Source of the DNA: an uncultured Lachnospiraceae bacterium
GTDB lineage: Bacteria; Bacillota; Clostridia; Lachnospirales; Lachnospiraceae
Direction: 5' to 3'
Length of the DNA: 64,000 bases
Assembly (NCBI GenBank): GCA_947178125.1
Contig: CAMWXB010000005.1
Location: forward strand, 42,184 to 106,183
In this document: positions 1 to 8,661 of the stretch, piece by piece
How positions within the stretch are numbered: the stretch's first letter is position 1
Layout of the letters: each line of letters begins with the position of its first letter
Notes under the pieces: model-generated
Seen by the model: the letters and a program-made list of their open reading frames with translations, nothing else
Databases searched by the model: none
What the model was told of the DNA's origin: nothing
Position numbers and translations under genes: made by a program

Positions 1-609
1 TAAATAACCTGCCATTGATTCATCTTCTTTAAAAATACACCTTATAACAACATTTTCTGATTTTAATACATAAAAATTATTAGTCAATCCGTTCTCTGTG
101 AATGTATATATAGGCGTTCCAAGTAATTCTTCAATATATTTTTTATTCATGCTTAAAGAAAGCTTTTCAATTATCTCATTAACCTTTTCCTGTTCTTTAT
201 AATCATCAGACATCAAATTTTGCAGAAATGTTTTATTAAATTTATCTGTTCCGATATTCATATTGCTATTCGTATCTATAGCAGTAATAATATTATCATC
301 TCCAGTCATCTTTATATGATTAACTTTTCTATTAGTCCTATTATTCTTTTTTTCAATATTGTTTAATATATTTTTATTTATACTGCTAAAACAAATATTC
401 GTGGCATTGCTAAAAGATGAACTACTGCGTAAGTCCCTTATATAAACCAAAAAGGAAAAAATGGCACAGAACAAAACTCCCAGTGCACCGTAGACAGCGC
501 TTTTTTTCCCGCCTTCTTTTTTTATATAAATAATCGTAATAAATGAAAATACAATTCCTAATACTCCACATACTATAAGCACTAGTACACATATTGTAGA
601 AATTAACAT
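1..609 (-). CDS. Membrane protein of unknown function, partial (3' end outside window)
   Basis: An open frame starts at an ATG at 607-609 behind an AAGGAT-like ribosome binding site and runs 203 codons without a stop to the window edge, so the C-terminus is missing. An in-frame stop lies just upstream at 631-633. The product has two hydrophobic segments at about residues 4-28 and 40-58, with a lysine- and glycine-containing turn between them. A long, Asn/Lys-rich soluble part follows and includes the stretch EELLGTPIYTF. The DNA is very AT-rich compared with the flagellar genes, which suggests accessory or acquired sequence. I do not recognise the family. The fold could be a membrane-anchored sensor or stress-type protein, but nothing seen decides this. 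Confidence 0.6.
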   Translation of the reverse strand, partial: MLISTICVLVLIVCGVLGIVFSFITIIYIKKEGGKKSAVYGALGVLFCAIFSFLVYIRDLRSSSSFSNATNICFSSINKNILNNIEKKNNRTNRKVNHIKMTGDDNIITAIDTNSNMNIGTDKFNKTFLQNLMSDDYKEQEKVNEIIEKLSLSMNKKYIEELLGTPIYTFTENGLTNNFYVLKSENVVIRCIFKEDESMAGYL

Positions 610-961
610 ATTATTATCCTTTATTATATTTCATGAGAACAACTGTGCCTTTCTCTCAACCTGCAAACTTTGGACCGAAGTTAAAAGCATCTTGGCACCA
701 AATATGCGCGTAAAAAATTTTTATCACACTAATATTACTCCCACAAAAATTATATCATATAGCACAGGACAATATTTGACAAATTTAACCCAATTTCACA
801 CAATATTTACTAATTGGCTTTCAAAATAATACTCTTATGAAAAAATCTTACAAGAATATTTAATAATAAATGTTATCCTTACCAACCATTATAATGCTAA
901 TACTATAACTATTGATTTTAAACTTCCTAGGTTCGGGAATTTCAACCTGAAACGCGTCTAC
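610..961. other. AT-rich intergenic stretch without a supported gene
   Basis: This stretch separates the partial membrane protein from the decayed gene fragments. It is strongly AT-rich and every frame is broken by stops. Only a short inverted repeat near 668-684 (AACTT/AAGTT arms) is visible. No promoter could be called with confidence, although the 780-860 part is AT-rich enough to hold one. Confidence 0.4.
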
Positions 962-1500
962 TTAGTTTCCTGCCATCTGTTTTGCAAACTTTCCCTTTTC
1001 CGTGTTCAGGTCATATATTCCCGGAACTGTATATTTTACTGGCTTTACGGTATTGGGATCTGCTCTAACTTTAACGACCTTTGGACTGTATCCCCCATAC
1101 TTTATTTTGAGAATACTTCATTTTGCAGACTTAAATAATTCTTTTTCCGATGGCATGACGTAGTTTCTCGTCCAAATCCTTACTTATTCTATCTCTGGAA
1201 ACATTTGGATAAAAACCGTTATCTTCAATATTAATTACAGAATTTTATAGAATAACTCCATCCGCCAGATACGGGAGGATAATTTTCAGATTCGGCAATA
1301 ATGCACTCGTAAGATACACCTGGCCCTTCGCTTCAAAAGGATAGCTTGACCCAAATCCCACATTTACATTAAAAGGTAGAATGCACTCAGATTCTTCATC
1401 TAAAACAACCTGAAAAACTTTTACTTCTGTTTTGGCCGGTATAGATATAGTTTCGTCAAAATCATCTCTTTCCTTATCCGAAATTGATGTAACAGTCAGT
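962..1500 (-). pseudogene. Decayed protein-coding remnants (several frames)
   Basis: Protein-like reading exists on the minus strand but jumps frames and meets stops, so this is broken coding DNA. From about 1500 down, one frame reads ISDKERDDFDETISIPAKTE. It then continues in another frame near 1320 as YECIIAESENYPPVSGG and stops at 1231-1233. A further fragment reads NGFYPNVSRDRISKDLDEKL and stops at 1131-1133. The last reads KYTVPGIYDLNTEKGKFAKQ and ends at 962-964. The pieces may belong to one or more ancestral genes. I do not recognise a family with confidence, and the coherent amino-acid composition is the main evidence for former coding function. Confidence 0.5.
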
Positions 1501-1507
1501 TAAGTCC

Positions 1508-1890
1508 TTAATAATTACATTCCACATATGCTTCTATTCCATCCAAGTATTGGTTCAAACATATCTTTTCTGATAAAATATCTTCTGCCCTTTTTAATCT
1601 ACATATATATATGGTTCTTGCTGCTCCTTTTCCTGCATTAAAATCTTTATTAAAACTCCGCAATCCAAAAAGTTATTTTCAATAAAGCCTTCTATTTACA
1701 TAATACGGTTAGGAAATACGCCCATAAATTGCTCATAATCCAAAACAATCTCTGTACCTTGAGTTTTGTAATCATAGCCAATATCTGTGAAGCAAACTCA
1801 ATCGCTTTATTAACTTGACTTAAAAACGGACTTTCTCTTTTTTGCAATAACAAATATGCTTTTGTATCTTTCCATCGATTTTTCAGTCAT
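1508..1890 (-). pseudogene. Frameshifted small gene, unknown family
   Basis: A frame opens at an ATG at 1888-1890 (MTEKSMERYKSIF) and is lost after about 26 codons. It continues in a second frame (RESPFLSQVNKAIEFAS), then a third (IGYDYKTQGTEIVLDYEQF) with an in-frame TAA, and finally a frame reading NAGKGAARTIYICRLKRAED that ends at the TAA at 1508-1510. At least two frameshifts and one nonsense change separate readable segments. The original protein would have been about 120 residues. The product is unknown. The position just beyond the tsf terminator and the low GC fit an accessory gene now in decay. Confidence 0.55.
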
Positions 1891-1908
1891 CATAAATGTT
1901 TAAAAACA

Positions 1909-1950
1909 AAACCCCTGCAAATGGCACTTCCACGCCACTTACAGGGGTTC
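1909..1950 (-). terminator. Rho-independent terminator of rpsB-tsf
   Basis: Downstream of the tsf stop, the minus strand forms a long imperfect hairpin with an ACCCCTG/CAGGGGT base and inner GTGGC/GCCA pairing. It is followed on the minus strand by TTTTGTTTTT. The placement 38 bases after tsf and the U-rich tail fit intrinsic termination of the translation-gene transcript. Confidence 0.85.
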
Positions 1951-1987
1951 TCATTCCTATCTCTATTCGCCTGTTTTCAACAAATTT

Positions 1988-2923
1988 CTACGCATTCATC
2001 TGTTTTGCGACTTCTTCCGCAAAATTCTCTTCTTTCTTTTCGATGCCTTCTCCGGTCTCAAAACGAACAAAGGATTTGATGGAAAGGTCTGCACTGTTTT
2101 CTTTAGCGACCTGCTCGATATATTTTGCTACAGACTGCTTTCCGTCTTCTGCTTTAACATATACCTGCTCTAACAGACATACTTCTTTCAATTCCTTGTT
2201 GAGACGGCCGTTTACAGCTCCTTCGATTACTTTCTCCGGCTTTCCTTCCATCTTGGGATCGTTCTTGATCTGCTCTGCGATGATCTCTTTCTCATGTGCC
2301 TTGTATTCCTCGGATACATCTGCAGTGGAGATATATTTCGGAGCCAATGCTGCAACCTGCATCGCAATATTTGTCATCGCTTCTTTAACCGCATCATTTA
2401 CTACATCAGTAGCTGCTTCCACGATAACGCCGATTCTGCCGCCGCCATGAACATAAGTAACGACGCAGCCGTTCTGTGCAACAACTTTCTGAAATCTTCG
2501 AATATTCAAATTCTCGCCGATTACTGCAACCTTATCGACCAAAGCATCTTTTACGGTCTTAGCGGTATCAAGATGCCATGCTTCTGCCATAAATGCATCC
2601 ATATCCGCTGCATCAGAGTCAACAGCCTGTGCTGCGACTGCTTCAACATATGCCTGGAAATCTGCATTCTTCGCAACGAAGTCCGTTTCGGAGTTTACTT
2701 CTACGACTGCTGCTGTCTTATCATCCTTTACTGCAACACGGCACAGACCTTCTGCTGCAATTCTGCCAGCCTTCTTCTCTGCCTTCGCCTGTCCGTTCTT
2801 TCTTAAATACTCTACCGCTGCATCCATATCGCCATCGGTCTCACCAAGGGCTTTCTTACAATCCATCATGCCTGCACCGGTCAATTCTCTCAATTCTTTT
2901 ACCATTGCTGCTGTGATAGCCAT
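1988..2923 (-). CDS. tsf: Translation elongation factor Ts
   Basis: EF-Ts is the nucleotide exchange factor that regenerates EF-Tu-GTP in the cytoplasm. The N-terminal ubiquitin-associated-like domain is clear (MAITAAMVKELRELTGAGMM, then DCKKAL), and the core motif VEVNSETDFVAKN is typical of the family. The protein has 311 residues, close to the usual 280-310. The longest open frame adds seven codons (MLQEEIE), but these encode the AGGAGG ribosome binding site, so the start is the ATG at 2921-2923. It follows rpsB by about 60 bases with no terminator between them, the standard rpsB-tsf operon. Confidence 0.97.
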   Translation of the reverse strand: MAITAAMVKELRELTGAGMMDCKKALGETDGDMDAAVEYLRKNGQAKAEKKAGRIAAEGLCRVAVKDDKTAAVVEVNSETDFVAKNADFQAYVEAVAAQAVDSDAADMDAFMAEAWHLDTAKTVKDALVDKVAVIGENLNIRRFQKVVAQNGCVVTYVHGGGRIGVIVEAATDVVNDAVKEAMTNIAMQVAALAPKYISTADVSEEYKAHEKEIIAEQIKNDPKMEGKPEKVIEGAVNGRLNKELKEVCLLEQVYVKAEDGKQSVAKYIEQVAKENSADLSIKSFVRFETGEGIEKKEENFAEEVAKQMNA

Positions 2924-2982
2924 TTCTATTTCCTCCTGTAACATCGAATTATCATTGTTGTTCCCGTTTTATATTGTCCCGA

Positions 2983-3732
2983 TTAAGCTTCTTCAACTGC
3001 TTCCGCTGCTTCCTCGGTCTCCTGTGCTGCTTCTTCTACATACTCTTCAGCACCCTGATTTGCCTCAATAACGGCATCTGCCATTTTGGAAACAATCAGT
3101 TTTACAGCTCTGATCGCATCATCATTACCTGGAATGATATAGTCGAGTTCTTCAGGATCGCAGTTCGTATCACCGATGCCGATCAGCGTAATACCCAGTG
3201 TATGAGCTTCCTGAACACAGATTTTCTCTTTCTTGGGATCTACTACAAAAATACAGTCGGGGATTCTTGTCATTTCCTTGATTCCACCCAGGTTCTTCTC
3301 TAATTTTTCCCATTCTTTCTTCAATTTGATAACTTCTTTCTTAGGAAGCACATCGAACGTACCGTCTTCAGACATTGTCTCGATTGCTTTTAATCTGTCG
3401 ATTCTGGAACGGATCGTCTTGAAATTGGTCAGCATACCGCCAAGCCATCTTTCATTTACATAATACATACCGCAGCGCTCTGCTTCTGTCTTAACAGCAT
3501 CCTGTGCCTGTTTCTTCGTACCGACAAAAAGAATGGTTCCGCCCTGGGAAGCAACATCAAATACAGCTTTGTATGCTTCGTCCACTTTTCCTACAGACTT
3601 CTGTAAGTCGATAATGTGGATACCATTTCTCTCGGTAAAGATGTAAGGAGCCATCTTAGGGTTCCATCTTCTTGTCTGGTGTCCGAAATGCACACCTGCT
3701 TCCAGTAACTGTTTCATTGAAATAACGCTCAT
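2983..3732 (-). CDS. rpsB: Small ribosomal subunit protein uS2
   Basis: This encodes ribosomal protein S2 of the 30S subunit. The signature [20 protein letters not shown] is at the N-terminus and the family motif [13 protein letters not shown] is near the C-terminus. The protein ends in a glutamate- and alanine-rich acidic tail of about 20 residues, an extension beyond the core S2 fold. The longest frame starts 11 codons earlier, but GGAGGT lies about eight bases before the ATG at 3730-3732 (MSVISMKQ), which is the likely start. It is the first gene of the rpsB-tsf unit and sits directly downstream of the flagellar/chemotaxis operon, as in Bacillus subtilis. Confidence 0.97.
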   Translation of the reverse strand: MSVISMKQLLEAGVHFGHQTRRWNPKMAPYIFTERNGIHIIDLQKSVGKVDEAYKAVFDVASQGGTILFVGTKKQAQDAVKTEAERCGMYYVNERWLGGMLTNFKTIRSRIDRLKAIETMSEDGTFDVLPKKEVIKLKKEWEKLEKNLGGIKEMTRIPDCIFVVDPKKEKICVQEAHTLGITLIGIGDTNCDPEELDYIIPGNDDAIRAVKLIVSKMADAVIEANQGAEEYVEEAAQETEEAAEAVEEA

Positions 3733-3870
3733 GTTCTCTACCTCCATTTGGTTGTTTTCTTCCATATGCCTTATGACTCATCTGCTTACCCCAATGCTTT
3801 GAAGCACCAACAGATAATAGACATATGTGTTTTCTGCATCCGGCATGCGGAACAGTCTACCCGCACACAC
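3733..3870 (-). promoter_or_regulatory. Long rpsB leader, candidate autoregulatory region
   Basis: The predicted transcript from the rpsB promoter carries about 140 untranslated bases. It holds a small hairpin (TGCTT, two-base loop, AAGCA) followed by a purine-rich GGGGTAAGCAG segment just before the ribosome binding site. Ribosomal protein S2 leaders are known in other bacteria to mediate feedback control. Whether this one does is inference. Confidence 0.3.
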
Positions 3871-3876
3871 TTAGAT

Positions 3877-3906
3877 ACTATAACACAGAAAACCCCTTAT
3901 ATGCAA
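3877..3906 (-). promoter_or_regulatory. Promoter of rpsB-tsf (sigma-A type)
   Basis: On the minus strand, TTGCAT (3901-3906) is separated by 18 bases from TATAGT (3877-3882), and a TG one base upstream of the -10 gives an extended -10 element. The -35 overlaps the loop and stem of the terminator at 3889-3914. Confidence 0.7.
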
Positions 3907-3914
3907 GGGGTTTT
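3889..3914 (-). terminator. Terminator at the end of the fla/che operon
   Basis: A perfect 10-base-pair inverted repeat (AAAACCCCTT / AAGGGGTTTT) encloses a 6-base loop. The U-run is the 3' arm of the stem. It lies about 70 bases after the YceG-like gene and could act in either direction. It shares DNA with the rpsB promoter. Confidence 0.75.
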
Positions 3915-3980
3915 CTAAATTTTTACAGTATATGTTCTATCGTGGTGATCGTATATTCTACACTGTATTTACGCTGTGAC

Positions 3981-4664
3981 CTATTCAAGTCCGGTAATCA
4001 TTCTCGCTATCTGCTCGTCTCCGGCATTCGCAGGAATCGTATAACTTCCTGCCCTTATCTTCTTATCATATCCATTCTCACACAAGAACGTATCGAATGC
4101 CGAAGCCGAGGCAACCACACCCGCGTCTTCCAGCTTTTTGCTGACCGTATAGGAACCGTCTCCGTTTCCGACAGTAACGACTACCGCTGCATCAGAATCT
4201 GCATTTTCCGGCTGTGCCGTCTCTTCCGGCATCTCCTCCTGTCCGGTCTCTTCATCATCCGGCAATACGGCTGCAGATGTATCTTCCGCTGCGTTTGTTT
4301 CTTCCGGTTCATTAACAACATCATTTCCATCCGACTGCGTGTCTCCATCCGGCAGCGCGTTTTCATTCTGTACGACATCCGGCTGTACGAAACTGTCTTT
4401 CTCTGCAGGCTCGTTTTCATCCGCCGCAGTCACACCATCATCAGCAGCAGCCTTCACATCATCAGCAGAATCCGTTCCTAAAGACTCATTCTCCTCCTGA
4501 GCCGCCTCAGACAACACTCTGTCCTCTATCATTCCAAGCTGTTTCGCCCTGGCAATAATTTCCTCGTCAGTCATCGCACTGCTTCTGGATGATACAATTC
4601 CCATAATAATTGCCGTTATGACAATTCCAAGCCCCAGACCCCGTAAATAGTATTTTAATTCCAT
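3981..4664 (-). CDS. YceG/MltG-like membrane-anchored protein without catalytic domain
   Basis: The 227-residue product has one N-terminal membrane segment (residues about 8-26), a helical stretch with TDEEIIARAKQLGMIED, then about 110 residues of Asp/Glu/Ala-rich linker. Its C-terminal ~55 residues (YTVSKKLEDAGVV, later IRAGSYTIPANAGDEQIARM) resemble the small N-terminal domain of the endolytic transglycosylase MltG/YceG. The large catalytic part of that family is absent, so lytic activity is unlikely and peptidoglycan contact or scaffolding is the better guess. It is the last gene before the operon terminator, 27 bases after the SwrB-like gene, with AGGTGGG before its ATG. Confidence 0.6.
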   Translation of the reverse strand: MELKYYLRGLGLGIVITAIIMGIVSSRSSAMTDEEIIARAKQLGMIEDRVLSEAAQEENESLGTDSADDVKAAADDGVTAADENEPAEKDSFVQPDVVQNENALPDGDTQSDGNDVVNEPEETNAAEDTSAAVLPDDEETGQEEMPEETAQPENADSDAAVVVTVGNGDGSYTVSKKLEDAGVVASASAFDTFLCENGYDKKIRAGSYTIPANAGDEQIARMITGLE

Positions 4665-4691
4665 AGCCCACCTATCACTTATTCTTTTCCC

Positions 4692-5834
4692 TTACAGTCC
4701 TTCAAATAAATCGATGACCAGCTTTACCTCACCTATACCGAGCCCCAATTCCTTTGCAATCGCCATATTGGATTTTCCCGCCTTATGCAGTTCCAATATT
4801 CTTTCATTACTGTTCCGCCCGTTATTTTTCCCATTTGCGAACTGAATCGCAACTGACCGGAGTTCCTCCTGTTTTCCGGAAAATGATACCGGCACATTCT
4901 CTTCTGTCTGCGACGGCTCGGCAATGTAATCATACTCGCTGTCCGGGTCGTGAATAATCTCTACGCGAGGCGGCGTAATCGGAACGAACTGGTCCGCCGC
5001 TTCCGCCTTTCCGGTATAAGATGCCGCTCTTGCAACTTCCATCGCCTCTGCATGGGCCGTTTCCCTGTCAGTCTCTATTTCAACAATATCCGTTTCCTCG
5101 TCAACAAATTCAGGTACACCAATATCTGGAACCTCCGTGCGAAATTCCGGCGTTCCGATGTCCGGGACATCCATATGAAATTCCGGCGTTCCGATATCTG
5201 GAACTTCCCTGTCAAATTCCGGCGTTCCGATATCCGGGACATCCCTGCCAAATTCCGGCGCTCCGATATTCGGAATTTCAGCATATACCGGTGCTGTACT
5301 GCGTTCCTTCGCTTCCAATGCCGCATTCATGACAGCCCGGACCGCGTCTTCCGCTTCCCGAACCGTATTTTCCACATCTTTTACGGATTCCTGCGTTTCC
5401 TTTGCCGTAATTTCAGCATCCCTGACGGTCTGCTTTATCTCCTCGGCAGTCTGGGTCGCTTCCGAAACAGTATTTTTCAGATTATCATGCTTATCATTCA
5501 GCATATCATACAAAAATAATACTTCCTTGTGGTTCTTATTGATTTCTTCCAGCACCGTATCCGAATACTCATTGACCGCCATGATCTTTTCATTGGTCAC
5601 TCTTTCCATAGACCGCTCGGTCTTCTCCATCGCATAAGTAATCGTTTCATCCACTACATCTACAATATGTGTTTTCGCATCTTCTATTTCTTTATCGACT
5701 ACTTTCCTTATTTCGTCTTCGCTGATCAGCTGCTGAAGCGTTTCATCCACATCTTCTTTCCTGGAAGGCATAAGATATCCGAGGATACAAATAACAGCCC
5801 CCGCTATGATCAAAACAATTTCTACAATGCCCAT
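4692..5834 (-). CDS. SwrB-like (DUF6115-type) flagellar-operon protein with 12-residue repeats
   Basis: The 380-residue product has an N-terminal membrane anchor (residues about 3-22), a long coiled-coil region (about 25-170), and five near-identical 12-residue repeats around residues 187-246 (consensus VPDIGTPEFxxE). A C-terminal helix-turn-helix-like segment reads ILELHKAGKSNMAIAKELGL. That anchor, coiled coil and C-terminal helical domain layout, and the place after sigD and before rpsB, match SwrB/YlxL of B. subtilis, which promotes assembly of the flagellar export gate. The repeats are not part of that family and are probably a flexible spacer. GGGGG precedes the ATG. Confidence 0.6.
   Translation of the reverse strand: MGIVEIVLIIAGAVICILGYLMPSRKEDVDETLQQLISEDEIRKVVDKEIEDAKTHIVDVVDETITYAMEKTERSMERVTNEKIMAVNEYSDTVLEEINKNHKEVLFLYDMLNDKHDNLKNTVSEATQTAEEIKQTVRDAEITAKETQESVKDVENTVREAEDAVRAVMNAALEAKERSTAPVYAEIPNIGAPEFGRDVPDIGTPEFDREVPDIGTPEFHMDVPDIGTPEFRTEVPDIGVPEFVDEETDIVEIETDRETAHAEAMEVARAASYTGKAEAADQFVPITPPRVEIIHDPDSEYDYIAEPSQTEENVPVSFSGKQEELRSVAIQFANGKNNGRNSNERILELHKAGKSNMAIAKELGLGIGEVKLVIDLFEGL
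5097..5276 (-). repeat. Five in-frame 36-bp tandem repeats
   Basis: The repeats encode NIGAPEF/DIGTPEF/DIGVPEF units within the SwrB-like gene. The middle copies are nearly identical at the DNA level, which indicates recent expansion by slippage or recombination and predicts length variation between strains. Confidence 0.85.
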
Positions 5835-5860
5835 CTTAAACCCCCGTTTTCGCGTATGTC

Positions 5861-6181
5861 TTACATGGATATATCAAAATTACCGACTCCTTTTAGAAGT
5901 ACCTTGCCGTCCGCTTCCTGCTTTTCTTTCTTTTTGCCCTTTCGGCCGCCGTCTCCACGATATTCATTACTGCCTTTTTCTTTGGCATCGAATTTTTTAT
6001 TCTGATATTCCGATTTTTCTCCACGGTATACCTTCGTCATCTGGTTTTCGATGACTTTTGAAAACTGCTCGCTTACATTGGCCTGTTCTACCATGCCTCT
6101 TGAATCTTCATGATGTTTGATTGTTGTGAAATCCTGCGCCCTGGTAATCTGGCCCTGTATTTCAATCTGTCCTATTGCCAT
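5861..6181 (-). CDS. Small hypothetical protein of the fla/che operon
   Basis: The 106-residue product begins MAIGQIEIQGQITRAQDFTT and has no membrane segment. The first ~55 residues look folded or helical. The second half is charged and low in complexity (many Lys, Glu and Gly, including GGRKGKKKEKQE) and ends in VLLKGVGNFDISM. It lies between the FapA-like and SwrB-like genes, 26 bases from the latter, in the same direction, with GAGGGAT before the ATG. I do not recognise a characterised family. Its conserved operon position suggests a flagellum-linked role, which is inference only. Confidence 0.65.
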   Translation of the reverse strand: MAIGQIEIQGQITRAQDFTTIKHHEDSRGMVEQANVSEQFSKVIENQMTKVYRGEKSEYQNKKFDAKEKGSNEYRGDGGRKGKKKEKQEADGKVLLKGVGNFDISM

Positions 6182-6224
6182 CCGGCATCATCCCTCTTTT
6201 CTAATGGCTATGCCTTTTAATCTT

Positions 6225-7820
6225 TCAGACTATGGGAGACATTTTTACATCGCCGCCCGATTTTATAAATTTACAATACTGCGTTTCCCTTTGTACCGTC
6301 ATAGAGACATCACCAATACAGATTTTTGTCCCCGGATGCACAGTGTCCCTGACAACGACACATGCCCCGCTATTTCCCTTCATCTGGCTCTGCAGCCGCT
6401 CCATTTCCTCAACCATCTCAGCGACCTGTTGTGATTTTATCTGATTGGCCTCTACTAATGTCTGTAAATACTGGAGCTGCTCCGGCGACAGTTTTACACC
6501 CTGTGCTATCTTTTTCTTCGTAGAGATCAAAATCTGTTGAATAGACTGTATTTCTTTGTGCTCTTCTTCAATCTGCTTCTGAATCTCCTGTAATCTGACA
6601 GTCAGATTCGGGTCGATGCCGACCTCCACTACTGTGTCCGCTCCCATTGCCGAACCGAGCGTCTTCACATTAACACTGTTCACTGCACAGACGCTGCCGC
6701 CGGTAATAAAGCCTTTTCTGCCGTCGATATTTACTTCGGTTCCTGCCATCAGCCGGCTGTGCAGAACGGATTCGGATGCAATATAGCCGTCAGCCTGCGC
6801 GAATACACTCTGCAAAAATTTGGAAATAATGTTACCCCCCGCTTTCAGGGAACCTTTTCCCATACCATTCACACCGCGGGCGATGATAATATTCTCTCCC
6901 GCTTCCAGCACAGCGCCCTCTACAACACCTTTTACCTCGATATTGCCCTTCGCCTTTACCTGAAAATTCGTTCCTACATTTCCATTAACCTGAACACTTC
7001 CTTCATAATCTATATTACCGGTCGAATTATCAACATTTTCCACGGTCAGGACATCAGAAACGAAAACATTATCTTCAATCAATTCCACATGGCCGTTGAC
7101 CATGGATACCAATGTCGTATTATCCTCAGAAATTTCTATATTATTACCGTATTTTAAAACCGCCTTTTTGACGTCCCGCGGTTTCAGCCTCTGTCCGAGC
7201 AGATTCATGCCGTCTTTTCCGGGGTCTTCCGGAATCAGCCTTGCCAGAACATCCCCTTTATCGCAATGCTGCACGACATTCAGCTGAAAAAAATCCACGC
7301 TGCCGTCTTCTTTTAAAGCCGGTTTTGCTTTTCTATCCGTATTAAAATAATATTTAATATAGGCATCCGTGCCCTGCACAGGCTCCGTCCCCTGTGCAAC
7401 GAGAATATCTTTACAGTAATCACGCCGCTTTGCAAAACATTCCCTGATCACATCCATCAGAATACCATGCCGGATTCCCCTGATTTCCAGATCCGTGATC
7501 AACTCATCTGCCGTCATCAGTTCTCCGCCGATAGAAGGTGCATAAAATCTGACATATGCACACATATTATCAGGCGTTATCGTAAACTTATAGCACTCCC
7601 GCTCCGGGAGCGTTGTACGTCTTTCCAGCAATACAGCCATTTTTTTCTCAGCCGATGCTGCGACTGCCTTGTAAAGAAGATTCTTGTCATATACAATATC
7701 TTTCATTGACAGATATTCTGTCACGTCATTTATGGAAATGGCATCGCCTTCCTCTGTGGGCGGAATCAGCTGAATACCAGTCTTTCCTTCCTCGTGCATT
7801 AGTCTAAAATATCCGTTCAT
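6225..7820 (-). CDS. FapA-like DUF342 protein
   Basis: The 531-residue product matches the DUF342/FapA family. An N-terminal domain is followed by the family-type VEVKGVVEGAVLEAGENIII and GGNIISKFLQSVFAQADGYI region (residues ~290-350), typical of its beta-helix. A coiled coil (residues about 405-475) and a small C-terminal beta domain follow. Members occur in flagellar and chemotaxis clusters of Clostridia and Vibrio, where a cell-pole or flagellar assembly role is proposed. The longest frame begins at a GTG at 7824-7826, but AGAGGTG overlaps that codon and serves the ATG at 7818-7820 better. It sits directly downstream of sigD. Confidence 0.8.
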   Translation of the reverse strand: MNGYFRLMHEEGKTGIQLIPPTEEGDAISINDVTEYLSMKDIVYDKNLLYKAVAASAEKKMAVLLERRTTLPERECYKFTITPDNMCAYVRFYAPSIGGELMTADELITDLEIRGIRHGILMDVIRECFAKRRDYCKDILVAQGTEPVQGTDAYIKYYFNTDRKAKPALKEDGSVDFFQLNVVQHCDKGDVLARLIPEDPGKDGMNLLGQRLKPRDVKKAVLKYGNNIEISEDNTTLVSMVNGHVELIEDNVFVSDVLTVENVDNSTGNIDYEGSVQVNGNVGTNFQVKAKGNIEVKGVVEGAVLEAGENIIIARGVNGMGKGSLKAGGNIISKFLQSVFAQADGYIASESVLHSRLMAGTEVNIDGRKGFITGGSVCAVNSVNVKTLGSAMGADTVVEVGIDPNLTVRLQEIQKQIEEEHKEIQSIQQILISTKKKIAQGVKLSPEQLQYLQTLVEANQIKSQQVAEMVEEMERLQSQMKGNSGACVVVRDTVHPGTKICIGDVSMTVQRETQYCKFIKSGGDVKMSPIV

Positions 7821-7858
7821 GCTCACCTCTTATCCAGGGCACCATTGTAAACCAGTCG

Positions 7859-8632
7859 TTACCGTTCCGTAAGAATACCCATATAATTTCCCAGTTTGCT
7901 TTTCATTTTTTGTAAAGCTCTTGTGTGCAGCTGGGAAGTTCTGGACTCAGAAACTTCCAGTATGCTGCTGATTTCCTTCAAAGTCAGATCTTCATAATAA
8001 TACAGCACGATGACTTTCCGCTCTTTCTCTGTCAGGAGTTCTAATGCTCCTGCCAGAATGCGCTTTAATTCATCCCGCTCAATTACCGCTTCAGGTTCAT
8101 CGAACTGCGCCTTACGGTTAAAGTTGTTGTCGTTTGGAATTTCACTTCCCTGCTCCAAAAACTCATTCAGAGAAATCACATTCGTTATCTTCATCTGGGA
8201 CTGCCAGTCAACATATTCTTCATTAGAAATCCCCAGATTTTGAGCTATCTCTTCGTCAGTCGCGCTTCTCCCGCACCTCGCCTCGATTTCCCTGATCGCC
8301 GTATCAATTTTTTTCTGTTTCTGCCGGATTGTCCTCGGAATCCAATCCATTTTTCGTATCTGGTCTAAAATTGCACCCCGGATGCGTAAACTGGCATATG
8401 TCTCAAATTTAACGTCCTTCAGCGCATCAAATTTATCAATCGCATCAATTAATCCAAAGATTCCATAGCTGACCAGATCTTCATATTCCACATTATATCC
8501 GAGATACATACTCAGACGGCCTGCGACCATCTTCACAAGCGGGGCGTATTCCAATATGATTTTTTCCCTCACCGCGGAAGATCTGGTCTTATCATATTCT
8601 TCCCAAAGTTTCTTTCTGCCTGCTTCGTCCAT
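7859..8632 (-). CDS. sigD: Motility sigma factor SigD/FliA/WhiG family
   Basis: This is an alternative sigma factor of the sigma-28 class, which directs late flagellar and chemotaxis genes. Region 2 is clear (EYEDLVSYGIFGLIDAIDKF, KFETYASLRIRGAI, DQIRKMDWIPR), as is region 3 (RSATDEEIAQNLGIS). Region 4 reads LTEKERKVIVLYYYEDLTLK followed by EISSILEVSESRTSQLHTRA. Its 257 residues are normal for the family. A GTG lies one codon upstream, but the ATG at 8630-8632 sits better behind GGGGA. No obvious flgM anti-sigma gene is present in the window. The position near the operon's end mirrors B. subtilis, where distance from the promoter tunes SigD level. Confidence 0.95.
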   Translation of the reverse strand: MDEAGRKKLWEEYDKTRSSAVREKIILEYAPLVKMVAGRLSMYLGYNVEYEDLVSYGIFGLIDAIDKFDALKDVKFETYASLRIRGAILDQIRKMDWIPRTIRQKQKKIDTAIREIEARCGRSATDEEIAQNLGISNEEYVDWQSQMKITNVISLNEFLEQGSEIPNDNNFNRKAQFDEPEAVIERDELKRILAGALELLTEKERKVIVLYYYEDLTLKEISSILEVSESRTSQLHTRALQKMKSKLGNYMGILTER

Positions 8633-8661
8633 CACATTTCCCCACTATACCGGGCGCCCTG

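Noticed and set aside
1896..2450. 184-residue plus-strand open frame opposite tsf
   Set aside because: It overlaps the tsf terminator and the conserved tsf gene, has no ribosome binding site and reads as antisense low-complexity sequence.
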